A DNA stretch of 6,079 nucleotides from JAVBQU01 sp031548675 (GTDB lineage Bacteria; Bacteroidota; Bacteroidia; Bacteroidales; P3), in NCBI GenBank assembly GCA_031548675.1, contig JAVBQU010000143.1:1-6079 (forward strand), written 5' to 3'. The notes under the pieces were generated by a model. It made no database searches and was not told the DNA's origin. It saw only the letters and a program-made list of their open reading frames with translations. Positions 1-6,079 of this stretch are shown piece by piece; position 1 is the stretch's first letter, and every line of letters begins with the position of its first letter. A program made the position numbers and the translations under genes.

Positions 1-19
1 TAAAAGAAAAAAGATTGTA

Positions 20-78
20 TTGATAAAACGAAAAAAGGATGTCTAAATTAGACATCCTTTTTTCGTGTTGTTTATCAA
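20..78. terminator. Bidirectional intrinsic terminator (long inverted repeat)
   Basis: Bases 28-45 and 49-66 are a perfect 18-bp inverted repeat around the 3-base loop AAT. The core GGATGTCTA is preceded by A6 and its partner is followed by T6, so either strand yields a hairpin ending in a U-tract. A second pairing, TTGATAAA (20-27) with TTTATCAA (71-78), extends the stem, leaving a GTTG bulge at 67-70. It could end transcription of a plus-strand gene lying left of the window. It is also the first convincing terminator met by leftward transcripts from pgpH, about 450 bases past that gene's stop. The structure is seen directly; its function is inferred. Confidence 0.8.
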
Positions 79-178
79 CCTGAATTTGGAATAAGAAATA
101 GACTAGTACTATGTTAAGTCTGCAATAGACCCATGAATGAATTAGTTTATAAATTAATTACGGTTACTTACTTTCCCT

Positions 179-299
179 CTTTTTCCAATTCTGATTTGCG
201 GAAGGCTCCGCAAGCTATCTTTTTTCCAGTTCTGACTTGCGGAACTCTCCGCAAGCTGTCTTTTTTCCCAGTGGGACTTGCGGAACTTTCCGCAAAGAC
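179..299. repeat. Three tandem units of 41-base period, each with a GC-rich hairpin
   Basis: The palindromic core TTGCGGA-(4 nt)-TCCGCAA occurs three times, starting at 196, 237 and 278, so the period is exactly 41 bases. Stem arms are 196-202/207-213, 237-243/248-254 and 278-284/289-295. The arms are identical in all three copies, while the loops differ (AGGC, ACTC, AACT). The linkers are also related: a T5-6 tract, then CC or CCC, then a short stretch ending in GA before each stem. The second copy extends to 8 bp with C236-G255. Read on the plus strand, the first two stems are followed after about five bases by a T-tract, somewhat like weak terminators. The invariant stems with variable loops suggest that structure is being kept. 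I do not recognise it as a named repeat family. Confidence 0.75.
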
Positions 300-316
300 A
301 TTATTGCTTTATTTCT

Positions 317-349
317 TACTCTTAGGTGCTTACACAGCAACTAAGAGTA
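317..349. other. Stem-loop, 13 base pairs with one mismatch
   Basis: TACTCTTAG at 317-325 pairs with CTAAGAGTA at 341-349. After a single G326/A340 mismatch, TGCT at 327-330 pairs with AGCA at 336-339, closing a 5-base loop TACAC. On the plus strand a T-rich run (ATTTTCATTATT) follows closely, so a weak plus-strand terminator is possible. On the minus strand no U-tract follows, so it does not look like a terminator for pgpH. The structure is seen; its role is unknown. Confidence 0.55.
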
Positions 350-391
350 TTTTCATTATTAAATTTTTCCGGAAAACGGCGTCATTATAAT

Positions 392-456
392 CTGTATTTT
401 ACCAAAAGCTAATGTATATTTCAAACCCAATGGGTTCATATATTTATAAAATACAG
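392..456. repeat. 10-bp inverted repeat enclosing an inner hairpin
   Basis: CTGTATTTTA (392-401) and TAAAATACAG (447-456) are perfect reverse complements 45 bases apart. Between them AACCC (424-428) and GGGTT (432-436) form a short GC-containing hairpin with a 3-base loop, and the flanking AT-rich sequence allows further imperfect pairing. The result could be a two-level stem-loop of about 65 bases, beginning 76 bases past the pgpH stop. No U-tract follows on either strand, so it is not a classical terminator. It might protect an mRNA 3' end, bind a protein or belong to a small RNA; the sequence does not decide. Confidence 0.5.
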
Positions 457-531
457 CCAAGTTTTCAATAAATACGGAGGCGTAGGTTTTTGGAAATTAA
501 AGGTGCTATTTTCCAGCAGTATTTTCTGTCT

Positions 532-2550
532 TTAAATCATATCGGGATAGGAAATACGAACATGATATACATTCATCAGCTTGGTTTTTAGAATCTGCTT
601 TGCACATTCAATATCCCGCAAGGTAATATCGGAATTTGCAAATTGACCTTGGGCAAGCTGCTGGTTAATAATACGATCTACCAAGTCAGCAATACTCTCT
701 TCGCTATATTCTTTAAGGCTTCTGGAAGCTGCTTCAACCGAATCTACCATCATCAGCACTGCTGTTTCGCGGGAATAGGGTTTGGGTCCGTGATAAGTAA
801 ATACACTTTCATCGATAGGCTCGTTGGGAAATTCCTGCTGCTGTTTATAATAGAAAAATTCTGTTTTCTTAGTTCCGTGATGGGTTCGGATAAAATCAAT
901 AATTTGTTCGGGCAGCTTATATTTACGGGCTATTTCGATACCGTTTATAACATGGCTTATAATAATTTCGGCACTTTCTACCGGCAAGATTTCGTTATGG
1001 GGATTGATTTTAGAATTTTGATTTTCAACAAAGAAAATAGGATTTTCCATTTTCCCGATGTCATGGTAAAGCCCCCCTACCCTTGCTAATAATGAATTTC
1101 CGCCAATTTTATAGATAACATCTTCGGCAATATTTGCCACTTGGATAGAATGTTGAAAAGTGCCGGGAGCTTTGAGCGAAAGCATTCTCAGCAATTTGGA
1201 ATTGGTGTTGGATAACTCCAACAAACTTACCTCAGTTACATAACCGAATATTTTTTCATATAAATAAATAAGTGGATACGATAACAGGACTAAGAAAGCA
1301 TTCCCTGCAAATAATACATAGGGTTTAAAACTTAGTTCTGATAAAGGTCTGTTTGTCAGCAGAAATACACCTGTAAATAGAATAACATAAGTCAGAAATA
1401 TAAAAATAGAGGTAGCAAAAATCTGCGTGCGGCTTTGTACCTGATTGATGCTGTAGATAGATAAGATACCGACAATTAACTGAAATAATGAATATTCATA
1501 ATTATTAGGAATTAACAGGGCATTCATTATCAGCGTTACCACAAGAGAAATTGCAGCCGTTCTACGGTCGAAAACTACCCTTAACGTGATAGGCATGATA
1601 CAAAAAGGTATCATAAATTTGTACTCGGGAAAATTCCTAGCAACAAAAGCCACCAGCGTAGAGGTAAGAACAATCAGCAATATGATAGCCAAAATATCTT
1701 TTTTACTCCCCCATACTTTGGGACGGGCTTTTGCCAAGAATAATCCGAGCAAAGCAAAAGAAAGCGTGATAATGATAAACTGCCCGATAGAAATAAAATA
1801 CTTCTTGGAGTAACTCATCTGCTCTAAATACTCTTTGCGAAAAGAATCGATAATCAATTTCTTTTCTTCGGTAATGATTTCTCCTTTCGAAATAATACGC
1901 TGTCCTATCGATATCATTCCGATGGATGGCGAAATTTCGGATAACTGTTTTTGCAAATTGCTTTGGGTAAGATTATTATCTAAAACAGCGTTTTGCAATA
2001 AATTTTCACTTAAAACATGGATAAGCTTTTTGCTTTCCGCCAAAGGCAGCGCATGAGACTGATTGGATATAAATTCTTGAGCAGAGGATAAGGTAAAGAA
2101 ACTACCCAGCATCCGCTCTACAGCTCTGTCGTTTTCTACCAGCATCAACACATAATCGGGCGATTTGCCTTCTATCAGCGGAGTGGATGCTATAATACCG
2201 GCATGGGCTAATGAATCCCAGATTTTTAAACCGAAGCTGACATACTTATCCTTATTAAATTCTTGTTTTAACTGTGATTGTAATTTTTCTCTTGGGTTTT
2301 CAGAATTCCGCAGCCTGAAAAATACTTTGGCATTGGTAGTAATTTCTTTCTTTTCTGCCTCAAGGGTATCTTTGCTTTTCAGAATCGCAAAATCGAAAGG
2401 GGCAATAAGGTCGTTATACTGCCAATAGGTGTGGAGTTGATACTCGTATTGAAAACTTGATTGCTGAGGGAAAACCAAGCACAATGTAAGTATGGTTATT
2501 AAAAATAATAGATACTTTAAGTAAGCTGATGTATTTCTAACAATTTTCAT
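532..2550 (-). CDS. pgpH: PgpH-type 7TM-HD membrane phosphodiesterase (c-di-AMP hydrolase family)
   Basis: This 672-residue protein has the full PgpH layout. One membrane segment lies at residues 11-28. An extracytoplasmic 7TMR-HDED-like domain follows at about 30-245, then seven hydrophobic segments at about 251-430, and a cytoplasmic HD domain at about 455-660. The metal-binding residues are visible: H467, the H496-D497 pair in YHDIGK, H533, H557-H558 in THHGT, and D603 in MVDS. In characterised relatives such as Listeria PgpH this domain hydrolyses the second messenger cyclic di-AMP to pApA, and the outer domain is thought to sense a signal. Length is close to the family norm and nothing is missing. 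The ATG lies 9 bases after the mqnE stop with no room for its own promoter, so co-transcription with mqnE is likely. Substrate is inferred from family; the class is secure. Confidence 0.93.
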   Translation of the reverse strand: MKIVRNTSAYLKYLLFLITILTLCLVFPQQSSFQYEYQLHTYWQYNDLIAPFDFAILKSKDTLEAEKKEITTNAKVFFRLRNSENPREKLQSQLKQEFNKDKYVSFGLKIWDSLAHAGIIASTPLIEGKSPDYVLMLVENDRAVERMLGSFFTLSSAQEFISNQSHALPLAESKKLIHVLSENLLQNAVLDNNLTQSNLQKQLSEISPSIGMISIGQRIISKGEIITEEKKLIIDSFRKEYLEQMSYSKKYFISIGQFIIITLSFALLGLFLAKARPKVWGSKKDILAIILLIVLTSTLVAFVARNFPEYKFMIPFCIMPITLRVVFDRRTAAISLVVTLIMNALLIPNNYEYSLFQLIVGILSIYSINQVQSRTQIFATSIFIFLTYVILFTGVFLLTNRPLSELSFKPYVLFAGNAFLVLLSYPLIYLYEKIFGYVTEVSLLELSNTNSKLLRMLSLKAPGTFQHSIQVANIAEDVIYKIGGNSLLARVGGLYHDIGKMENPIFFVENQNSKINPHNEILPVESAEIIISHVINGIEIARKYKLPEQIIDFIRTHHGTKKTEFFYYKQQQEFPNEPIDESVFTYHGPKPYSRETAVLMMVDSVEAASRSLKEYSEESIADLVDRIINQQLAQGQFANSDITLRDIECAKQILKTKLMNVYHVRISYPDMI

Positions 2551-2559
2551 AGCTAATCT

Positions 2560-3693
2560 TTAGTCAAACGTATTTATTTTATTATACATCGAGTCTCTTT
2601 CTACAGGTATTTTACGGGTAGACCGGATTAATTCTATCATATCTGCTAAAGACATGCTTGGAGCGTGTTCTTCCGAACCTGCCATTGTATAGATTTTGGT
2701 AGAATCCTGTATCGTTCCGTCCAAATCATCTACACCGAAATTGAGAGCGAGCTGGGCATTTTGTTTACCAATAGCAGGCCAATACGCTTTCAGGTGTTGG
2801 ATATTATCGAGAAAAATACGGGAAACAGCATAATTCTTTAAATCTTCGATAATCGAAACTTCAGAAATATTACTCATCTCATTATTTTTATTCCTGAATT
2901 TTAAGGGAATAAATGCATTAAATCCATGTGTTTGATCTTGCAAGCTGCGCAGCATTTCCATGTGTTCTAAACGATGACGGTAATTTTCTATATGTCCGTA
3001 AAGTATGGTAGCATTCGTTTTGATGCCATTTTCGTGCAGAATCTGATGAATCTGGAGCCAGCGTTGGGCATCGGCTTTTTCGGGACAAATCTGTTTCCGT
3101 ATTTCGCTGTCAAATATTTCGGCTCCGCCGCCGGGGACAGAATCCAAGCCGCAAGATATTAAATATTTAATTCCGTCTTCTAGCGAAATTTCTGCTTTTT
3201 CTATCATGTAATCAATTTCTACTGCCGAAAAAGCTTTGATATGTAAATCCGGATGCTGTTCTTTGATGGATTTCAATATATCTCCATAAAAATAAACATC
3301 CTTATCGGGATGTGCCGACCCTACAATATGAACTTCTGTAGCCGGATTTGTTTTGCAACCGGCTAAAATTTCATCGATTTTAGCTAAAATATACACTTTA
3401 TCATACTCCCAACATTCATTATCCTGCTTATGTCTGTATGAACAAAACTTACAGGTATAGATACATACATTGGAAGGTTCGATGTGAAAATTCCGGTTAA
3501 AGTACACTTCATCGCCATTTTTAGATTGGCAGACAAAACCGGATAGAATCCCCAATAATCCTAAATCGGCTTTTTCAAATAATATGAGACCTTCTTCTAC
3601 CGAAATCCGCTGTTTAGCAAAAACTTTATGAGCTACTGCATTGAGTTCTTCTGATAAATGACCGGACAATATCTGACTGATTTTGTGATTCAT
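2560..3693 (-). CDS. mqnE: Aminofutalosine synthase MqnE (radical SAM, menaquinone pathway)
   Basis: MqnE is a cytoplasmic enzyme that joins the MqnA product to S-adenosylmethionine by radical chemistry, giving aminofutalosine on the futalosine route to menaquinone. From the start used here (377 residues), the iron-sulphur motif CxxxCxxC is C77, C81, C84. Other MqnE landmarks are VPGGGAEIF (186-194), TNATILYGHIE (226-236), FIPLKF (261-266), LKAYW (301-305) and FGVDDLDGT (319-327). These favour MqnE over its paralogue MqnC, and length is normal. An ATG at 3723 would add ten residues (MYLQNFLYIF), hydrophobic and unlike a cytosolic enzyme's N-terminus, so I prefer 3693. Neither start has a well-spaced Shine-Dalgarno site; AGGA before 3723 lies only three bases from that ATG. 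The glycine pair common before the HP motif reads VGSAHP here, a small variation. The other mqn genes are not in the window. Confidence 0.94.
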   Translation of the reverse strand: MNHKISQILSGHLSEELNAVAHKVFAKQRISVEEGLILFEKADLGLLGILSGFVCQSKNGDEVYFNRNFHIEPSNVCIYTCKFCSYRHKQDNECWEYDKVYILAKIDEILAGCKTNPATEVHIVGSAHPDKDVYFYGDILKSIKEQHPDLHIKAFSAVEIDYMIEKAEISLEDGIKYLISCGLDSVPGGGAEIFDSEIRKQICPEKADAQRWLQIHQILHENGIKTNATILYGHIENYRHRLEHMEMLRSLQDQTHGFNAFIPLKFRNKNNEMSNISEVSIIEDLKNYAVSRIFLDNIQHLKAYWPAIGKQNAQLALNFGVDDLDGTIQDSTKIYTMAGSEEHAPSMSLADMIELIRSTRKIPVERDSMYNKINTFD

Positions 3694-3737
3694 AAAAATA
3701 TATAGAAAATTTTGCAGGTACATAAATCCTGCTTAGG

Positions 3738-3752
3738 GTTTGTACAAACTTA
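3738..3752 (-). promoter_or_regulatory. Candidate mqnE promoter element overlapping a 12-bp palindrome
   Basis: On the minus strand TAAGTTTG (3752-3745) matches the Bacteroidota -7 consensus TAnnTTTG exactly. It begins on the stop codon of the upstream gene. The perfect palindrome GTTTGTACAAAC (3738-3749) overlaps its downstream part. Transcription from here would begin roughly at 3735-3740, leaving about 15 bases to the ATG at 3723 or about 45 to that at 3693. I see no convincing -33 element at the usual distance. A palindrome at the start of transcription could be a repressor site. The match and palindrome are seen; promoter and operator roles are inferred. Confidence 0.4.
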
Positions 3753-5354
3753 TTTTTTAAAAGAAACTTTAGGTAAAAAGGCTTCTAAATTGTTGGCATA
3801 TTTTAGATCTGGAGCAACGGCAATAAAAATTAATGATTTACTATCATTTACTTTTGTATAATATATCGAATAATTATTTTCGTCATGATCAATCAAACTC
3901 AACGAAATCCATTTGTGACCATTTATCACGGTGTAACCATCTCTTAGAAAAGTCATGGTGTTGTTTCCTACAGCAGAAGCAAGTTCACTTATCATTTTTT
4001 GTAAATCGTTGTCTGATAAAATACCTACATGGCAATATGTTTTGTAATCTTCTCTATAAGTAATATAAAAATTATCATTACCGTCATCCCCATCATCATT
4101 CGTGTTTTCAATTGCAACAGATTTTATATCGCTGCTTATTTTCCTATTCCCTATATTATGTGATTCCAAAAAAGGAACTTCGGCAGTAATACCCAATTCT
4201 GTAAAAGTGCAATTAACGGTTTTCGTTCTTCTTTCTTTTTCTTTGTTTAATGTTACTTCTTTTTCTCCTAATTTCTTAATTCCCACAAGTTCTTCAAAAG
4301 ATTGGACAGGCAATACCGCTTTTACTAAATTGGCTTTTATGGAATCTGCTAAATAAATTTGAGACAGAAACTGAGAGACTTTTGAAATATTTTCTTGGGC
4401 TATGCTTGGAAAAGTAAAATATGCCGTATATCGGTTTACAGGTATTTCAACTTTAATTGTCGGAGCAAAATCAGCCCCTGAAATATATACCTTTGAGGCA
4501 ATTCCGGCAACTGCATAATCGAAAGAAGAACGATACTCATCTGTTGTGTAAGATGAATTTTTCATCTCATCACTGCCTTTTGAAAAATAGTAGTACATCT
4601 CAAAGCCGGATCCGGAAAATGAGGATTTTTCCGATTCATCAGAATCGTCAAGATTCAAATTTGCAGATAATAAAGTAGCTGTTTCATTAATTTCAAAAGA
4701 CTTAGCATAAATATCCGCCTGAGCATCAACACCGATAACAAATCCTAATCCCAACGAAGGATAATAAGTGCTGTCTTTGGCATTATATTCAATAGAATGA
4801 TGGTACTCTGAGCCTTGATAGCCTTCGTAATCGTAGTATTTTTTACAAGAGCGTATCAATTCGCGGCAAAGTTCTTTTTCTTTTTCATCTTTTGTAAGGA
4901 TATAGAATGTAAATATTTTATCATTATAAACATGCTGATAAGTCTCTAATTTTTCAGAATAAATGCTGTCTACTCTGTTCCAATTGCCAAATCCCGATTT
5001 TAGAGAATGACTGTTTTCTTCGTTTGCAAAGCCTGTGATTCGAAGCTCTAAACATGGGTTTGTTTTTTCGGGTAAAGCAAAAAAGAAATTTACAGGTCTT
5101 TTCAAAGACTCGCTGTCTGATGCATCAAAACTATATTCTATATCTGCTCCTACAGATAAATGTGCATTATAATCTTTTAGAAAAGGGACTTGAAAGCCCC
5201 AGTTTTCGGGGAGCGAGGTACGGATATATTCTGCTATGGAAAAGTCAGCCTTATAGGGCAGTCTTGTATAATCCTTGCTCCCTGAAATTTGGGCAATACT
5301 GGATGCGGATAGCAAACTGAAAAACAAAAGGACAGGTAAAAATATTTTTTTCAT
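3750..5354 (-). CDS. Exported protein of unknown function with three apparent repeated modules
   Basis: I do not recognise this 534-residue protein. Residues 1-21 form a signal peptide: KK, then a hydrophobic run, then a likely signal peptidase I cut after SSIA (A21). No lipobox cysteine is present, so it should be periplasmic or secreted, not a lipoprotein. Three modules of roughly 140-155 residues seem to repeat at about 35-175, 195-338 and 380-534. Each starts near a hydrophobic strand with a G or VPFL motif (GFQVPFLKDYN at 53, LGFVIGVD at 203, GITAEVPFL at 388). Each ends with a strand followed by an amphipathic helix (147-171, 309-333, 507-532). The final part resembles the PsbP/DcrB-like fold by eye only. 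An acidic Asp/Gly/Asn stretch at 419-428 could bind calcium or be a loop. It begins 30 bases after the exonuclease stop and is probably co-transcribed with it. Confidence 0.8.
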   Translation of the reverse strand: MKKIFLPVLLFFSLLSASSIAQISGSKDYTRLPYKADFSIAEYIRTSLPENWGFQVPFLKDYNAHLSVGADIEYSFDASDSESLKRPVNFFFALPEKTNPCLELRITGFANEENSHSLKSGFGNWNRVDSIYSEKLETYQHVYNDKIFTFYILTKDEKEKELCRELIRSCKKYYDYEGYQGSEYHHSIEYNAKDSTYYPSLGLGFVIGVDAQADIYAKSFEINETATLLSANLNLDDSDESEKSSFSGSGFEMYYYFSKGSDEMKNSSYTTDEYRSSFDYAVAGIASKVYISGADFAPTIKVEIPVNRYTAYFTFPSIAQENISKVSQFLSQIYLADSIKANLVKAVLPVQSFEELVGIKKLGEKEVTLNKEKERRTKTVNCTFTELGITAEVPFLESHNIGNRKISSDIKSVAIENTNDDGDDGNDNFYITYREDYKTYCHVGILSDNDLQKMISELASAVGNNTMTFLRDGYTVINGHKWISLSLIDHDENNYSIYYTKVNDSKSLIFIAVAPDLKYANNLEAFLPKVSFKK

Positions 5355-5358
5355 AAAT

Positions 5359-5377
5359 AAACTTGTGTAAAACTTGT
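5359..5377 (-). repeat. Two direct copies of ACAAGTTT, 11 bases apart
   Basis: In the 30-base gap before the exported-protein gene, the minus strand reads ACAAGTTT twice (5377-5370 and 5366-5359). The 11-base period is about one helical turn, so the copies lie on the same face of the DNA. They end four bases before the ATG at 5354. They could be a tandem regulator site or just a low-complexity leader. No TAnnTTTG element is present here, so an independent promoter is not supported. Confidence 0.35.
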
Positions 5378-5384
5378 ATTAAAA

Positions 5385-6079
5385 TTATTCGTTTGGTAAA
5401 ATGATATTATGGGTATCTAATAAGTTTTCGCCCCTATATTGTAAAAAAAGCTGGGCTATTGTAATTACGTCTTTTTGGCAGTAAGAAACTATACGTTCTA
5501 AATCTTTTTCCTGCCAATATACCTTACCTACTTGGCTTCCGTCGATGTCATCCTTAGGCGTAGGAATCCCGAAAACAGCCGCTAAAAGTTCTAAGGAAGT
5601 ATAATTTTTGTAATCGCCGAAACGCCATAATTCCATCGTATCCAAATAGGGAACTTCCCAAGGCTTTTTGCCCGGAATATCGAGAATCGCCGGTAGTTTC
5701 AAGCGGTTAATCAGCATGCGGCGGGCAATGTACGGAAAGTCAAATTCTTTTCCATTATGGGCACATAATAAATGCTCTTTGGTATTAAAATGCTGATTGA
5801 GTAATTGTGCAAATTCTGATAGAAAAAGTTTCTCATCATCGCCATAGAATGATTTTATTCTAAAAGTACCTTGTGAGAAAAATCCACAGGAGATACATAC
5901 TATTTTTCCGAATTCGGCATAAATTCCGGCTCTGGAATAAAGCGTTTCGGGAGTGTCGTTTTCGGGGTCGGTGTTATGTGTAAGCTTTTCCGCTTTTTTG
6001 CTCCAAAGTAACTTCATGGGTTCGGGCAGTTCGCTATAACTAGGCAATTGCGGAACTGTCTCTATGTCTAAAAAAAGAA
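5385..6079 (-). CDS. PolB-type 3'-5' exonuclease (DNA_pol_B_exo2 family), 5' end beyond window
   Basis: Only the first residues are missing: the frame stays open to the window edge and gives 230 codons plus stop. A TTG at 6047 could be taken for the start, but reading on upstream gives LFLDIETVPQLPSYSELPE, which is the family's N-terminal region with exonuclease motif I (DIE at 6060-6068). The true start therefore lies just right of the window. Motif II is NGKEFD (catalytic Asp codon at 5739-5741) and motif III is YCQKD (Asp codon at 5469-5471), so the DEDD-type catalytic set appears complete. DIDGSQV just before motif III is also typical. These proteins are predicted cytoplasmic nucleases related to the proofreading domain of family B polymerases but lack a polymerase domain. 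The biological substrate is not established. Its stop lies 30 bases before the exported-protein gene. Confidence 0.9.
   Translation of the reverse strand, partial: LFLDIETVPQLPSYSELPEPMKLLWSKKAEKLTHNTDPENDTPETLYSRAGIYAEFGKIVCISCGFFSQGTFRIKSFYGDDEKLFLSEFAQLLNQHFNTKEHLLCAHNGKEFDFPYIARRMLINRLKLPAILDIPGKKPWEVPYLDTMELWRFGDYKNYTSLELLAAVFGIPTPKDDIDGSQVGKVYWQEKDLERIVSYCQKDVITIAQLFLQYRGENLLDTHNIILPNE

Larger units (their letters stand above)
79..531. other. Structured intergenic region with no credible gene
   Basis: This 453-base stretch lies between the left terminator and the stop codon of the pgpH-like gene. I see no ORF with family resemblance on either strand. A plus-strand open frame at 133-390 runs through the hairpin repeats, and its 41-base period is not a multiple of three, so the frame carries no repeating peptide. 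The stretch holds the tandem hairpin array at 179-299, a stem-loop at 317-349, a 12-bp perfect palindrome TTTTCCGGAAAA at 365-376 and an inverted repeat at 392-456. On the minus strand it would form the 3' untranslated region of the pgpH transcript unless transcription ends earlier. I see nothing further at 79-178 or 457-531. Confidence 0.6.

Noticed and set aside
179..299. CRISPR array
   Set aside because: There are only three units, and the segments between hairpins are similar to each other, not unique spacers. No cas genes are present.
215..301. Minus-strand 28-codon ORF beginning MSLRKVPQ
   Set aside because: It reads through two of the hairpin units in different frames, has no clear ribosome site, and is no longer than expected by chance.
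365..376. Palindrome TTTTCCGGAAAA as an operator
   Set aside because: It is perfect but has no promoter-like element or gene start next to it, so a regulatory role is unsupported.
133..390. Plus-strand open frame of 85 codons across the hairpin repeats
   Set aside because: The 41-base repeat changes frame in each copy, the translation has no recognisable domain, and the region is better explained as structured non-coding DNA.
643..1089. Plus-strand open frame of 148 codons
   Set aside because: It lies fully antisense to the conserved HD domain of the pgpH-like gene and shows no family features.
2560..3723. MqnC (cyclic dehypoxanthinyl futalosine synthase) as the identity of the radical SAM protein
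   Set aside because: The PGGGAEIF, LYGHIE, LKAYW and FGVDDLDGT patterns together fit MqnE better.
3750..5354. Lipoprotein assignment
   Set aside because: The hydrophobic leader ends in SSIAQ with no cysteine at the cleavage region, so a lipid anchor is not supported.

Overview
The window is AT-rich and gene-dense. One strand carries everything: four minus-strand genes fill 532-6079, and a 531-base non-coding stretch lies at the left end. The likely source is a Bacteroidota bacterium. The reasons are the resemblance of the MqnE and PgpH-type proteins to those of that phylum, the lack of good Shine-Dalgarno sites before the starts, and a TAnnTTTG-type promoter element (the Bacteroidota -7 consensus) before mqnE. 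MqnE implies menaquinone synthesis by the futalosine route. I cannot place the organism more finely.

Layout in transcription order (right to left): (1) 6079-5385, a PolB-type 3'-5' exonuclease cut by the right window edge, with all three exonuclease motifs visible once the frame is followed to the edge; (2) 5354-3750, an unrecognised exported protein that appears to contain three related modules; (3) 3693 (or 3723)-2560, aminofutalosine synthase MqnE, a radical SAM enzyme; (4) 2550-532, a 7TM-HD membrane phosphodiesterase of the PgpH family (c-di-AMP hydrolysis). Gaps are 30, 26 (56 with the shorter mqnE start) and 9 bases, so co-transcription is plausible. A candidate internal promoter overlaps the stop codon of gene 2, which could make mqnE-pgpH a separately controlled pair. 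Nothing in the sequence gives the four proteins one shared biochemical task.

Region 1-531 has no credible gene but much secondary structure. It holds a long inverted repeat with A- and T-tracts that reads as a bidirectional terminator (20-78), three near-identical units with a 41-base period that each carry the same GC-rich hairpin (179-299), a 13-pair stem-loop (317-349), and an outer 10-bp inverted repeat enclosing another hairpin (392-456). No clear terminator lies directly after pgpH, so its transcript may run through these elements to the terminator at 20-78.

I found no tRNA, rRNA, CRISPR array, insertion sequence or known riboswitch. The main points for a second look are the 41-base hairpin array, the structured region downstream of pgpH, the modular exported protein, and the palindrome fused to the putative mqnE promoter.
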